Positions 28,577 to 38,038 of a stretch of DNA of 64,000 nt are shown here, piece after piece; position 1 is the stretch's first letter; the number at the start of each line of letters is the position of its first letter. A program made the position numbers and the translations under genes. The stretch spans positions 887,102 to 951,101 of the forward strand of contig BNCN01000002.1 of assembly GCA_014656495.1 (NCBI GenBank), written 5' to 3'. Origin of the DNA: Comamonas sp. KCTC 72670. GTDB lineage: Bacteria > Myxococcota > Myxococcia > Myxococcales > Myxococcaceae. The notes under the pieces were generated by a model, which searched no databases, was not told the origin of the DNA, and worked only from the letters and a program-made list of their open reading frames with translations.

Positions 28577-29149
28577 ATGGCCACTCAGTTCCCGCAGCTC
28601 GAGCCCATCCATCGCGACTTCATGCTGCGCCAACGGATGTTCTTCACCGCCTCCGCCGCCAGCACCGGCCGCGTGAATCTCTCACCGAAGGGGCTCGACT
28701 CGCTTCGCGTGCTCGGCCCCAGCGAGGTCGTCTACCTGGACCTCACCGGCAGCGGGAACGAGACCGCGGCGCACCTGCGCGCTGACGGCCGCCTCACCCT
28801 CATGTTCTGCGCCTTCGAGGGGCCACCCATGATTCTTCGGTTGTACGGGCGGGGCCAGGTGCTGCGCCAGGGCAGCGCCGAGTACTCCCGGCTGCTCGCT
28901 TCCGAGTTCGGCGGCGTGGAGCCGCTGGGGGCTCGGCAGATGGTGAAGCTGGACATCGACCTCGTGCAGAAGTCCTGCGGCTACGGCGTGCCCCTCTACG
29001 CATTCTCCGGCGACAGGCCCACGCTCACGCGCTGGGCTGAAAACAAGGGCGCGGAGGGATTGGCGGAGTACCGGCGTCAGAAGAACGCGCGCAGCATCGA
29101 TGGCATGCCTACCGGCCTCTTCGACGACGACTCCCTTCCCCCAGGATAG
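28577..29149 (+). CDS. pyridoxamine 5'-phosphate oxidase-fold (PPOX) protein
   Basis: A 190-residue split-barrel flavin-binding-type protein. The N-terminus has RMFFTASAASTGRVNLSPKG (the SPKG-type flavin phosphate loop), then YLDLTGSGNETAAHL and LMFCAFEGPPMILRLYG. The C-terminus has the SCGYGVP segment common in this subfamily. Its physiological substrate is unknown; relatives bind FMN or F420. GGAGGA lies about 9 bp before the ATG. It is divergent from the tetR gene. Confidence 0.85.
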   Translation: MATQFPQLEPIHRDFMLRQRMFFTASAASTGRVNLSPKGLDSLRVLGPSEVVYLDLTGSGNETAAHLRADGRLTLMFCAFEGPPMILRLYGRGQVLRQGSAEYSRLLASEFGGVEPLGARQMVKLDIDLVQKSCGYGVPLYAFSGDRPTLTRWAENKGAEGLAEYRRQKNARSIDGMPTGLFDDDSLPPG

Positions 29150-29164
29150 GGCCGGGTCATCCCG

Positions 29165-30223
29165 TCAAGCGCGTGAGCTGTCCGCCGTCCTGGCGGAGCG
29201 CCGTCCTTCCGGAGCCTCCGAGTCAAGCTCGAGGCGCGTTCGCAGCCAGTGCTCCAGCGCTTCTGCCTGTCCCTGTCGGGTGCACCGGGCGATGGCCTCC
29301 TCGCGCCGTTCGCCGTCGGCGTCGACGTATTCGAGCATGAGCGGGTAGTGCGTCTCACTGCCCCGTTGGTTCCCGCGAACGGGCGCTCCGACGTGGAGCG
29401 AGCGCACGTCGCCCCACCGGACGTCGAACCGGCGCCTCCGCCCGGCGATGGGCGGCAGGGAGAGGCGCCTCGTCCGAGGGTCGATGCGCAGGTCGTGGTG
29501 CCCGGACTTCCGTCGTGTGTGGGCCCACCGTCCGGCGAACACGCCGCAGGCGATGACGGCCGCCCAGGCACCCACGCCCACGAACGGCGGTGCGCTGTTG
29601 GCCCCGGTGACGCCTCCGAGCACGACGCCCGCGAAGGCGGCGCCACCCACGGCCAGGCCCACCCAGGCATCGGTTCCCATCACATCGAGCGTCACGCACT
29701 CGCTGCCATCCTCCCGGAAGAAGGGGGACACGAGCGGCGGCTCCGGCCGCCAGATTCTCGCCACGATGACGAACAACGCGAGCGCCGCCAGGTTGAAGGG
29801 CAGCAGCATCAGGAGCAGGAACAGCTCTCCGCTTCTGACGCCCGGCATCAGCACCGCCGTCGAGGGCTCGCCGGGGCGGTAGTACACCGGAATGCTGGCC
29901 CCGACGGGGTACCGCGCCACCATCGCCTCCGCGGCCTCGAGCTCGCCCCCGCTCCACGACGAGACGCGGTGCTTGTTGCCCTCATGGGGCTGCCCCTCGA
30001 CGGAGTAGGTGTAGGCCACCAGCGGGCGATAGCGGGTGTTCTTGTTCGCGCCCACCGTCTCCACCTCGCTCCGGGTGATGGTGCCCTGCGCGGTCGGCCA
30101 GCTCGCTGACCCTGTTTGAAGCGCCACGCTGGACAGGACGAAGAAGTCCATGGCCAGCGCGCCGCCCGTGATGGGCACCAGGACCAGGAGCCACAAGGCG
30201 GTCGATACCACGCGAGAAGACAT
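29165..30223 (-). CDS. DUF3592 membrane protein
   Basis: A 352-residue protein: an N-terminal helix (about 8-32), then the DUF3592 core (AQGTITRSEV, RPLVAYTYSVEG, YPVGASIPVYYRPGEPSTAV), a second helix (about 132-154), then two more membrane segments (about 186-230), and a soluble C-terminal domain with FDVRWGDVRSLHV. Function unknown. It may span the inner membrane, with the core outside. It converges on the PPOX gene with a 15-bp gap. A smaller DUF3592 protein occurs at 54567. Confidence 0.8.
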   Translation of the reverse strand: MSSRVVSTALWLLVLVPITGGALAMDFFVLSSVALQTGSASWPTAQGTITRSEVETVGANKNTRYRPLVAYTYSVEGQPHEGNKHRVSSWSGGELEAAEAMVARYPVGASIPVYYRPGEPSTAVLMPGVRSGELFLLLMLLPFNLAALALFVIVARIWRPEPPLVSPFFREDGSECVTLDVMGTDAWVGLAVGGAAFAGVVLGGVTGANSAPPFVGVGAWAAVIACGVFAGRWAHTRRKSGHHDLRIDPRTRRLSLPPIAGRRRRFDVRWGDVRSLHVGAPVRGNQRGSETHYPLMLEYVDADGERREEAIARCTRQGQAEALEHWLRTRLELDSEAPEGRRSARTADSSRA

Positions 30224-30396
30224 GGCCCCAGTCTACAGGGGGGCCTCAAGTCTGGGAGGTTTCTCGCGGAGCACGCGCGTCACGAACCGCCGCGAACCCG
30301 GGGCGCCGCTTGGACCTCGTGGACTCATCGGGCGGGCAGGCGTCCACGCGATTCGTCAGAGGCGGAGCGCGCGCTTCAGTGCTAGTCCATGCCTCC

Positions 30397-33300
30397 ATGT
30401 CCGGCGACTCACCCGTTCCCACCCCCGGCGGCTTGCCCACCCTGCGCTTCCCCCCCGAGCTCCCCATCTCGAGCCGGGTGGAGGACATCACCGCGGCCAT
30501 CACCGCCCACCAGGTGGTCATCGTGGCGGGGGCCACCGGCTCGGGAAAGACGACGCAGTTGCCAAAAATCCTGCTCGCCATGGGGCGCGGCCGGCCGCGC
30601 CAGATTGGCGTCACCCAGCCCCGGCGTATCGCCGCGACGAGCGTGGCGCAGCGCGTGGCGCGCGAGCTCGGCACGGAGCTGGGCACGGACGTCGGCTACC
30701 AGATTCGCTTCGAGGACCGCTCGTCCCGGCAGACGGCCGTGAAGTTCATGACCGATGGCGTCCTGCTCGCGCAGATTCACAGCGACCCGCTCCTGCGCCG
30801 CTATGACACCATCGTGCTCGACGAGGCCCACGAGCGCAGCCTCACCATCGACTTCCTGCTCGGGTGGCTCAAGCGCATCCTCCCCCGGCGCCCCGACCTC
30901 AAGGTGGTGGTGAGCTCGGCCACCATCGAGACCGAGCGCTTCTCGCAGTTCTTCGGGGGGGCGCCCGTCATCCAGGTGGAGGGCCGCACCTTTCCGGTGG
31001 ATGTACTCTACGAGCCGCCTCCCGAGGACGCCGAGCTCGCCGACGCCGTCGCCGATGCGGTGGCGAACGTGCTCTCGCTCGACCCGGACGGGGACGTCCT
31101 CGTGTTCCTCCCCGGGGAGCGGGAGATTCGCGAGGCGGAGAATGCCCTGAACGCGCGCGAGCTTCGCGGCACGGTGGTGCAGCCCCTGTACGCGCGCCTG
31201 TCGGCCTCCGAGCAGTCGCGCGTCTTCGCCACCATCCCCCAGCGCCGGGTCATCCTCGCCACCAACGTCGCGGAGACGTCGGTCACCATCCCGGGAATCG
31301 TGTACGTCGTGGACACGGGGGTGGCGCGCCTGTCGCGCTACGAGTCGCGCTCGGGCACCACGCGCCTGCACATCGAGCCGGTCTCCCAGGCCAGCGCCGA
31401 CCAGCGCAAAGGGCGCTGCGGCCGCGTGCGCGAGGGCATCTGCGTGCGCCTCTACGACGAGGTGAGCTTCACCACGCGGCCCGCCTTCACCGACCCGGAA
31501 ATCAAGCGCACCGGGCTCGCGGGGGTCATCCTGCGGATGAAGTCGCTCGGCCTCGGTGACGTCGAGGACTTCCCCTTCCTCGACCCGCCCCAGCCGAAGG
31601 CCATCGCCGAGGGCTGGCGGGTGCTCGAGGAGCTCGGGGCCATCGAGGGCAAGGAGCGCGCCTTGACGCAGCTCGGGCAGCAGCTCGCGCGCTTCCCGGT
31701 GGACCCGCGCATCGCGCGGATGATTCTCGCTGGCGCCGAGTACGGGTGCCTGGACGAGGTGCTCATCGTCGCCGCGGCGCTCAACCTGCAGGACCCGCGC
31801 GAGCGGCCCCGGGAGCACGCGCAGAAGGCGGACGAGTCGCACCGGCGCTTCCGCGACGAGCACTCGGACTTCACGGGGCTCCTCAAGCTGTGGGCGTTCG
31901 TGCGCGAGGCCGAGGGACGGGGGACGTCCCATCTACGGCGCGTGTGCCGGGACAACTTCCTGTCCTTCCTGCGGGTGCGCGAGTGGCGGGACGTCCAGCG
32001 CCAGCTCGAGGAGACCGTCCGCGACCTGCGCCTGGCTCGCAAGGGCCGGGGCGCCCCGGCGCGAGGGGACGTCCTGCATCAGGCGCTCCTCACCGGGCTC
32101 CTGTCCCGCATCGGTCAGTGGAATCCGGAGCAGCGGCACTATACGGGCGGGAAGCAGACGCGCTTCATGGTCCACCCCTCGTCGGCGCTCGCGAAGAAGC
32201 CCCCCGCCTGGGTGATGGCGTTCGAGCTCGTGGAGACGTCCCAGTTGTTCGCGCGCACCGTGGCGAAGCTCGACCCGGAGTGGCTCGCGGCGGCGGCCCC
32301 CCACCTGCTCAAGCGCAGCCACTCCGACCCGCACTGGTCGGAGAAGTCCTCACGGGCCGTGGTGAAGGAGAGCGCGACCCTCTTCGGACTTCAGGTGTTC
32401 AAGGAGCGCCCCGTGGCGCTGGCCAGCATGGACCCCGCCCGGGCGCGGCTGATGTTCATCGAGCATGCCCTGGTGCGCGGCGAGTACCGCACCCGGGGGG
32501 CGTTCCAGGAGAAGAACCGCCAGGTGCTCGAACGCGTGGCGCGTCTGCGGGACAAGGCCCGGCGCAGCGAGCTGCTCGACAGCGAGGCGCTGCTGACGTT
32601 CTTCGACCAGCGCCTCCCGGCGGACGTGACGGACGGCGCGGGCTTCGAGGTCTGGCGCAAGAAGGCCGAGGCGGCCGACCCCGGCGTGCTCGTCCTCTCG
32701 ATGGAGGACGCCCTCTCTCAGGACCCGGACCTGTCCCCGGCGCACTACCCGGACGCCATCACCCTGCACGGCGTGTCCGTGCCGGTGACGTACACGTTCG
32801 ACCCCTCGGCCGAGGACGACGGCATCACCGTGAGCGTGCCGCTGCTGCTGCTCGCCCAGCTGGTCCCGGGGGAGCTCGACTGGACCATCCCGGGATGGCA
32901 GCGGGAGAAGCTCACGGCCCTGCTCGAGCAGCTCCCCCGCGCCCAGCGCAAGCAGCTGGGGCCGTTGCCGGACCTGGTCGACCGTCTCGAGAAGGAGCTC
33001 GTGCCCTTCCGCGGGCCCCTGATTCCCGCGCTCGCGCGTGCGGTGTCCCGGCTGTGCGGCATGGACCTCCCCGAGGAGGCCTTCCGGGCGGATGCAGTGG
33101 TGCCGTACCTGCGCATCACGCTCCGGGTGCTCGACGAACGGGGCAAGGAGCTCGCGCGGGGCCGCGATACCGACGCGCTGCTCAAGCAGCACGGGGGACA
33201 TGCGCGGGCGGTGCTGCGCAGCGCGGCGCCGCCGTCGGACTGGGAGCGCAAGGGGCTGACGGCCTGGACCTTTGGCGAGCTCCCCCCTGTGGTCACCCGG

Positions 33301-34107
33301 CGGGTCGGGGGGCTCGACGTCCGCGGCTACCCCGCGCTGGTCGACCGGGGCGCGGCCGTGGACCTGGTGCTGCTGGAGACCGCCGCCGCCGCCGAGGCGG
33401 CCACGCGCACGGGGGTCCGCCGGCTCCTGATGCTCGCCGCGCGCGGACACGTGGCCGTCAGCGCCGCGCGCATGCCGCCGCCGCTTCCGTCCCTGGACGG
33501 CGCTCCGCCCGCGCGGGGCAAGGGCGATGGCTTCCGGGCGCTCGTCCTCGCACGCGCCGTCGACGATGCGTTCAAGCTCGCGCCGGGGGCGTCGCTGCCC
33601 CGCACGAAGACGGCCTTCGAGGCCCTGGTCCGTGAGGGCTCACCGCGCATCGAGCCCTCGGCCCGGGATTGGGCGAACGCCGTCATCGTCATCTCCTCGG
33701 AGCTCGCCGCGACGCTCGTAGCGCTCAAGACGGCCTCGAGGGGGCCGAGCGGCGCGGCGGCCGTGCGGGACATCCGCTCGCAGCTCGGGCACCTGTTCCC
33801 CGCGGACCTCATCGAGTGGATTCCCTTCTCGCGGCTGCTGAACTATCCGCGCTACCTCCGAGCGGTCCAGGCGCGGCTGTCGCGGGCGGTGGCGAACCCC
33901 GCCAAGGACGCGGGGAAGGCCGCGCCCTTCACCCCGCTGTGGGAGGCCTTCCTCACCAGGCGCGCCTCGGTCCGTGACCAGGCTGCCGCGCAGGAGCTGC
34001 GGTGGGCCTTGGAGGAGCTCCGGGTGGCCATCTTCGCTCCGGAGGTGACGACGCCCGTGTCGGTGACGGTGGCGAAGGTCAGCGCCGCCCTCACGGCGCT
34101 GCGCTAG
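30397..34107 (+). CDS. hrpA: ATP-dependent RNA helicase HrpA (DEAH box)
   Basis: A 1,236-residue DEAH helicase. It has P-loop GATGSGKT at 45-52, DEAH at about 141-144, SATIETERFSQFF (motif III), NVAETSVTIPG and QRKGRCGRVREG (motifs V and VI), then the HA2 winged-helix region. The long C-terminal DUF3418-type domain ends with HLFPADLIEWIPFSRLLNYP and RYLRAVQARL. That length and tail identify HrpA rather than the shorter HrpB. It unwinds structured RNA in mRNA processing and rescue of stalled ribosomes. The ATG at 30397 is chosen because upstream codons are low quality. Confidence 0.95.
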   Translation: MSGDSPVPTPGGLPTLRFPPELPISSRVEDITAAITAHQVVIVAGATGSGKTTQLPKILLAMGRGRPRQIGVTQPRRIAATSVAQRVARELGTELGTDVGYQIRFEDRSSRQTAVKFMTDGVLLAQIHSDPLLRRYDTIVLDEAHERSLTIDFLLGWLKRILPRRPDLKVVVSSATIETERFSQFFGGAPVIQVEGRTFPVDVLYEPPPEDAELADAVADAVANVLSLDPDGDVLVFLPGEREIREAENALNARELRGTVVQPLYARLSASEQSRVFATIPQRRVILATNVAETSVTIPGIVYVVDTGVARLSRYESRSGTTRLHIEPVSQASADQRKGRCGRVREGICVRLYDEVSFTTRPAFTDPEIKRTGLAGVILRMKSLGLGDVEDFPFLDPPQPKAIAEGWRVLEELGAIEGKERALTQLGQQLARFPVDPRIARMILAGAEYGCLDEVLIVAAALNLQDPRERPREHAQKADESHRRFRDEHSDFTGLLKLWAFVREAEGRGTSHLRRVCRDNFLSFLRVREWRDVQRQLEETVRDLRLARKGRGAPARGDVLHQALLTGLLSRIGQWNPEQRHYTGGKQTRFMVHPSSALAKKPPAWVMAFELVETSQLFARTVAKLDPEWLAAAAPHLLKRSHSDPHWSEKSSRAVVKESATLFGLQVFKERPVALASMDPARARLMFIEHALVRGEYRTRGAFQEKNRQVLERVARLRDKARRSELLDSEALLTFFDQRLPADVTDGAGFEVWRKKAEAADPGVLVLSMEDALSQDPDLSPAHYPDAITLHGVSVPVTYTFDPSAEDDGITVSVPLLLLAQLVPGELDWTIPGWQREKLTALLEQLPRAQRKQLGPLPDLVDRLEKELVPFRGPLIPALARAVSRLCGMDLPEEAFRADAVVPYLRITLRVLDERGKELARGRDTDALLKQHGGHARAVLRSAAPPSDWERKGLTAWTFGELPPVVTRRVGGLDVRGYPALVDRGAAVDLVLLETAAAAEAATRTGVRRLLMLAARGHVAVSAARMPPPLPSLDGAPPARGKGDGFRALVLARAVDDAFKLAPGASLPRTKTAFEALVREGSPRIEPSARDWANAVIVISSELAATLVALKTASRGPSGAAAVRDIRSQLGHLFPADLIEWIPFSRLLNYPRYLRAVQARLSRAVANPAKDAGKAAPFTPLWEAFLTRRASVRDQAAAQELRWALEELRVAIFAPEVTTPVSVTVAKVSAALTALR

Positions 34108-34144
34108 CGCGGAGCGTCGCGGCCGGCGCCAGGGCTTCGTTCTC

Positions 34145-35044
34145 TCACGGGCTCGCCCGTGCGTAACGGCCCGGCGACTGGCCCACGTGCCTGCTGAACG
34201 CCGTGGTGAAGGTGCTCGCCGAGCTGTACCCGACGCGCTCGGCGACTTCGGTGATGGCGAGCTCCCGGCGGCGAAGCAGGCCCCTTGCGACCGCCATTCG
34301 CCAGTCCAGCAGGTACTCCATGGGGGGGAGGCCCACGGTGCGCGTGAAGCGGTCGAAAAACGCCGAGCGCGAGAGGGCCGCGCTCTTCGCGAGCTGCGCC
34401 ACCGTCCAGGGCCGGGTGAGGTGACTGTGCATCTGCCGTATCGCGGGGGCGAGCCGCGCATCCGCCAGGCCCCGGAGGAGGCCTGGCGGCGCGTTGTCGG
34501 CCGGTGTCGAGCGCAGCGCCTCGATGAGCAGCAGCTCCACGAGCCGCGTGAGCACGAGGTCTCGGCCCGAGCGCTGGGCGCTCGTCTCGTCGCGGACGAA
34601 TTGGACCAGCGTCGACAGCCGCTCCACGCCGCGCACATGCACCAGCGCCGGGAGCAAGGACACCATCAGGGCCGCGTCAGGCGAGTCGAAGACGAAGTAG
34701 CCCCCGAGCATGCGCACGTCAGGTCGGCCGCCACGCGTGCCGTAACGCACCTCACCCTTGGATGAGGACGTCGCCTTGGCGTCGATGCGCTCGGGGACCA
34801 CCGGCTCGAAGCCAGACAGGGTGAAGCCTGGCGTCGCTGGCAGGAGCACGAAGTCGCCCGCCTGGAGCGTCAAGGTTGGCTGCCCATCGACGGCGAGCCG
34901 GCAGCTCCCTTCGAGCACGGCACTGAAGCTCGGTTGGCCAAAGTCCGAATAGCGAACGCCCCAGCGGCCTGCTCCGCTGATGCCCTTCGAGAAGACGGCT
35001 CGGGGTTGAAGCAGGGCAATGACTTCAGAGAGGGGGTCGCTCAC
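34145..35044 (-). CDS. AraC-family regulator with cupin sensor domain
   Basis: A 299-residue protein. Residues about 20-130 form a cupin_6-type domain (SFSAVLEGSCRLAVDG, LQAGDFVLLPATPGF). The C-terminus has the two helix-turn-helices, WTVAQLAKSAALSRSAFFDR and AITEVAERVGYSSASTFTTA with GQSPGRYAR. The GTG start is at 35042-35044. It is divergent from the short-chain dehydrogenase at 35247, the usual arrangement for this regulator class with its oxidoreductase target. Confidence 0.9.
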   Translation of the reverse strand: MSDPLSEVIALLQPRAVFSKGISGAGRWGVRYSDFGQPSFSAVLEGSCRLAVDGQPTLTLQAGDFVLLPATPGFTLSGFEPVVPERIDAKATSSSKGEVRYGTRGGRPDVRMLGGYFVFDSPDAALMVSLLPALVHVRGVERLSTLVQFVRDETSAQRSGRDLVLTRLVELLLIEALRSTPADNAPPGLLRGLADARLAPAIRQMHSHLTRPWTVAQLAKSAALSRSAFFDRFTRTVGLPPMEYLLDWRMAVARGLLRRRELAITEVAERVGYSSASTFTTAFSRHVGQSPGRYARASP

Positions 35045-35246
35045 AGCCGGACTCTAGCAAAAGAAATGCGGACCCTGAATGGTGGAGCGTCCTGTCGGCC
35101 GCAAGTACCTTGGGACCATCAAGGCCGCGCGAATCGCGGCAAGGGGTCGACATGAAGCCAACGTATGGATTCCGGGCGGCAATGATTGTGCTCCCGGGAC
35201 GAGGCGATGAACGGGTGTCCCGGGTGTTGACCGCGGGAGGGTTGTC

Positions 35247-35990
35247 ATGACGACGGTGCTCATCACGGGGTGCTCCTCCGGCTATGGACTCGAGACCGCG
35301 CGTCACTTTCTCGCGAAGGGTTGGAACGTGGTCGCGACCATGCGGACCCCTCGCGAGGAGCTGCTCCCTCGTTCGGAGCGGCTGCGCATGGTGCCCCTGG
35401 ACGTGACGAAGTCCGAGAGCATCGCGGCGGCGCTGGCGGAGATCGGACCCATCGACGTGCTCGTCAACAACGCGGGCCTGGGGCTCATGGGGGCCTTCGA
35501 GGCCACGCCCATGGCCACGGTGCGCGAGGTGTTCGAGACCAACGTCTTCGGGGTGATGGCGATGACGCAGGCCGTGCTGCCCCAGTTTCGCGCACGCAAG
35601 TCGGGCGTGGTCGTGAACGTGACGTCCAGCGCGACGCTGGCGCCCATGCCGCTGGTGGCCGTGTACACCGCGAGCAAGATGGCCATCGAGGGGTTCACCG
35701 CGTCGCTCGCGTTCGAGCTCGAAGCCTTCAACCTGCGCGTGAAGCTCGTCGAGCCGGGGTATTGCCCGAACACCCGCTTCACGGCCAACGGAGGCGCTCG
35801 CATGGAAGGGCTGTTCCCCGAGCCCTATGCGCCGTTCGCGCAGCGCATCTTCGCTTCCTTCGGGCAGCCGGCGGCGGTGACGCGCGAGTCCGACGTGGCC
35901 GAAGCGGTGTGGCATGCCGCGAACGACGCGTCGGCGACGCTCCGTTTCCCCGCGGGGCCTGACGCGGTCGCGCTGGCCCGGTCGGCGTAG
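35247..35990 (+). CDS. short-chain dehydrogenase/reductase
   Basis: A 247-residue SDR: cofactor motif TGCSSGYG near residue 7, NNAG near 77, catalytic Ser in NVTSSATLAP and YTASK (Tyr/Lys). The core is classical-SDR type, cytoplasmic and NAD(P)-dependent; the substrate is unknown. GGGAGGG precedes the ATG. It is divergent from the cupin-AraC regulator. Confidence 0.92.
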   Translation: MTTVLITGCSSGYGLETARHFLAKGWNVVATMRTPREELLPRSERLRMVPLDVTKSESIAAALAEIGPIDVLVNNAGLGLMGAFEATPMATVREVFETNVFGVMAMTQAVLPQFRARKSGVVVNVTSSATLAPMPLVAVYTASKMAIEGFTASLAFELEAFNLRVKLVEPGYCPNTRFTANGGARMEGLFPEPYAPFAQRIFASFGQPAAVTRESDVAEAVWHAANDASATLRFPAGPDAVALARSA

Positions 35991-36067
35991 GCCCGCTTTG
36001 CGCGGCGCGGAGCCACGCGTCGAGCGTTGATGTGCCTGGGCACCCGCCCGGCGGCCCCGGCGCGAGG

Positions 36068-37000
36068 TCAGCGGTCGTCGCGCCGGCGCGCTCGCGCCTG
36101 CGCCGGCTGCGCCGCCTTCACGAAGTCCACGAAGGCCCGCAGCGGCGTCGGCAGGTGCCGGCGGCTGGGGTAGTAGAGAAAGGGGCCGGAGATGCTCAGC
36201 CACCACGGTTGGAGCACGGGGACCAGCGCTCCCCGGTCGAAGAAGGGGCGGAGCCAGTCCTCGAACAGATAGATGATTCCACTCCCTGCCACGGCGGCAT
36301 CCACGGCGAGCTCCGTGGTGCCGCCGAACCCGACGACCAGCGGGCCCTTCGGTTCGACCTTGACGCGCTTGCTGTCTCGCTCGAACTCCCACGGGTGCAG
36401 CGGTCCGTTCGAGAAGCGCCAGCGAACGCACGCATGGTCGAGCAGCTCCTGGGGGTGGGTGGGGCGGCCCCGGCGCGCGAGGTACTCGGGTGATGCGGCC
36501 GCAGCGTATCGCTGCACGCGCGGTCCGATGGGAACCGCCACCATGTCCTTTTCGAGCCAGTCCTCGTAGCGGATGCCGGCGTCGAAGCCTTCGGCGACCA
36601 CGTCGACGATGCGCTCCTCGGCGCTCACCTCGAGGCAGATGTCGGGGTACTTCGCGAGGAAGGGGGGAACGATTCGCGGAAGGATGAGCCGCGCGGCGGC
36701 GGTCGGCACGTTGAGTCGCAGGCGGCCCGCGGGGCGCTCCCGGAAGTCATTCACCACGTCCAGCGCGGCGCGGACCTCCCCGAGCGCCGGGGTGATTCGC
36801 TCGAGCAGGCGGGCCCCCGCGTCGGTGGGCGTGACGCTGCGGGTGGTTCGGTGGAGCAGCCGGACGCCGAGCCGGGCTTCCAGGCGCCGAACCGCGTCGC
36901 CCAGGCGGGACGCGCTGGTGCCGGCCACACGGGCGGCGCCGCGAAAGCCGCCTTCACGGGCGACTGTCATGAACGCGGTGAGGTCTGCGAGGTCATCCAT
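36068..37000 (-). CDS. LysR-family regulator
   Basis: A 310-residue LysR protein with the winged helix-turn-helix FMTVAREGGFRGAARVAGTS, SRLGDAVRRLEARLGVRLLH and RTTRSVTPTDAG, and a periplasmic-binding-like effector domain. It is divergent from the aldo/keto reductase gene across 104 bp. A direct repeat lies directly against its start codon, so it probably represses itself and controls the reductase. Confidence 0.92.
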   Translation of the reverse strand: MDDLADLTAFMTVAREGGFRGAARVAGTSASRLGDAVRRLEARLGVRLLHRTTRSVTPTDAGARLLERITPALGEVRAALDVVNDFRERPAGRLRLNVPTAAARLILPRIVPPFLAKYPDICLEVSAEERIVDVVAEGFDAGIRYEDWLEKDMVAVPIGPRVQRYAAAASPEYLARRGRPTHPQELLDHACVRWRFSNGPLHPWEFERDSKRVKVEPKGPLVVGFGGTTELAVDAAVAGSGIIYLFEDWLRPFFDRGALVPVLQPWWLSISGPFLYYPSRRHLPTPLRAFVDFVKAAQPAQARARRRDDR

Positions 37001-37036
37001 GGCCTGTGCAGATTACCGCACGGCCTGTGCGGATTA
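37001..37036. promoter_or_regulatory. direct repeat with 21-bp period, probable LysR binding region
   Basis: GGCCTGTGCAGATTA at 37001-37015 recurs as GGCCTGTGCGGATTA at 37022-37036, 14 of 15 bases identical, with a 21-bp period (about two helical turns). The first copy abuts the lysR start codon. The spacing puts both copies on the same DNA face. Confidence 0.6.
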
Positions 37037-37104
37037 TAGCGAGCTGCCGCGCAGCGGGCTTCTCGTAGGGTTCGTGGCGAAGTTGAACGCCAAAGGACCC
37101 CGTC

Positions 37105-37980
37105 ATGACCGACTCCCTCCTCGCAGGCAGCTACCACCTCGGCGCTTTCGCCGTTCGTCGTCTTGGCTACGGCGCCATGCAACTCGCTGGCCCTGGTGTC
37201 TTCGGCCCTCCCAAGGATCGCCAGGCTGCCATCGCGGTGCTGCGAGAGGCCGTCGCCCGGGGCGTCAACCATATCGACACCAGCGACATCTACGGTCCCC
37301 ATGTCACGAACGAGCTCATCCGGGAGGCGCTGCATCCCTATCGAGAGGGCCTCGTCATCGCCACGAAGGTCGGCGCCGTGCGGGGCCCGGCCGGGTCGTG
37401 GGAGCCCGCCATGTCCGCCTCCGACATCGAGCGGGCGGTCCACGACAACCTGCGCAACCTCGGGTTGGACGTGCTCGATGTCGTCAACCTCCGCGTGATG
37501 TTCAACGCCTATGGGCCGGCGGAGGGCTCCATCGAGGCGCCGCTGACCGCGCTCGCCGAGCTGCGCGGACGCGGGCTGGTGCGACACATCGGTCTGAGCA
37601 ACGTCACGGCCGCGCAGATTGCGGAGGGGCGCAGGCTCACGGAAATCGTGTGCGTGCAGAACCACTACAACCTGACGCACGGGGGGGACGACGCCATCAT
37701 CGACGCGCTCGCGGCGGACCGCATCGCGTACGTGCCGTTCTATCCGCTCGGTGGGTTCTCCCCGCTCCAGTCCAGGGCGCTCGACAGGGTGGCCGCCCGG
37801 CTGGGGGCCACGCCGATGCAGGTGGCGCTCGCGTGGCTCTTGCGCCGCTCGCCCAACGTGTTGCTCATTCCTGGTACGTCCTCCATCGCGCACCTGCACG
37901 AGAACCTCGCGAGCGCCTCCATCGACCTGAGCGCCGAGGACCTGGCCACTTTGAACGGGCTCTCCGAGAGCCTCGGGTGA
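37105..37980 (+). CDS. aldo/keto reductase
   Basis: A 291-residue AKR barrel. The catalytic Asp/Tyr lie in HIDTSDIYGPH, the Lys in VIATKVGA, the His-like region in RHIGLSNVT, and NADPH-binding segments in VQNHYNL and LIPGTSS. It reduces carbonyl compounds with NADPH in the cytoplasm; the physiological substrate is unknown. It is divergent from the LysR gene. Confidence 0.92.
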   Translation: MTDSLLAGSYHLGAFAVRRLGYGAMQLAGPGVFGPPKDRQAAIAVLREAVARGVNHIDTSDIYGPHVTNELIREALHPYREGLVIATKVGAVRGPAGSWEPAMSASDIERAVHDNLRNLGLDVLDVVNLRVMFNAYGPAEGSIEAPLTALAELRGRGLVRHIGLSNVTAAQIAEGRRLTEIVCVQNHYNLTHGGDDAIIDALAADRIAYVPFYPLGGFSPLQSRALDRVAARLGATPMQVALAWLLRRSPNVLLIPGTSSIAHLHENLASASIDLSAEDLATLNGLSESLG

Positions 37981-38038
37981 CGAGGGCGGTCCGCGGGGCC
38001 AGCGCCGATGACGACGACCTGCATGGGCCTCGCGCCGT

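Noticed and set aside
37001..37036. CRISPR-like repeat
   Set aside because: Only two copies with a 6-bp gap, in a LysR promoter; a regulatory repeat explains it.
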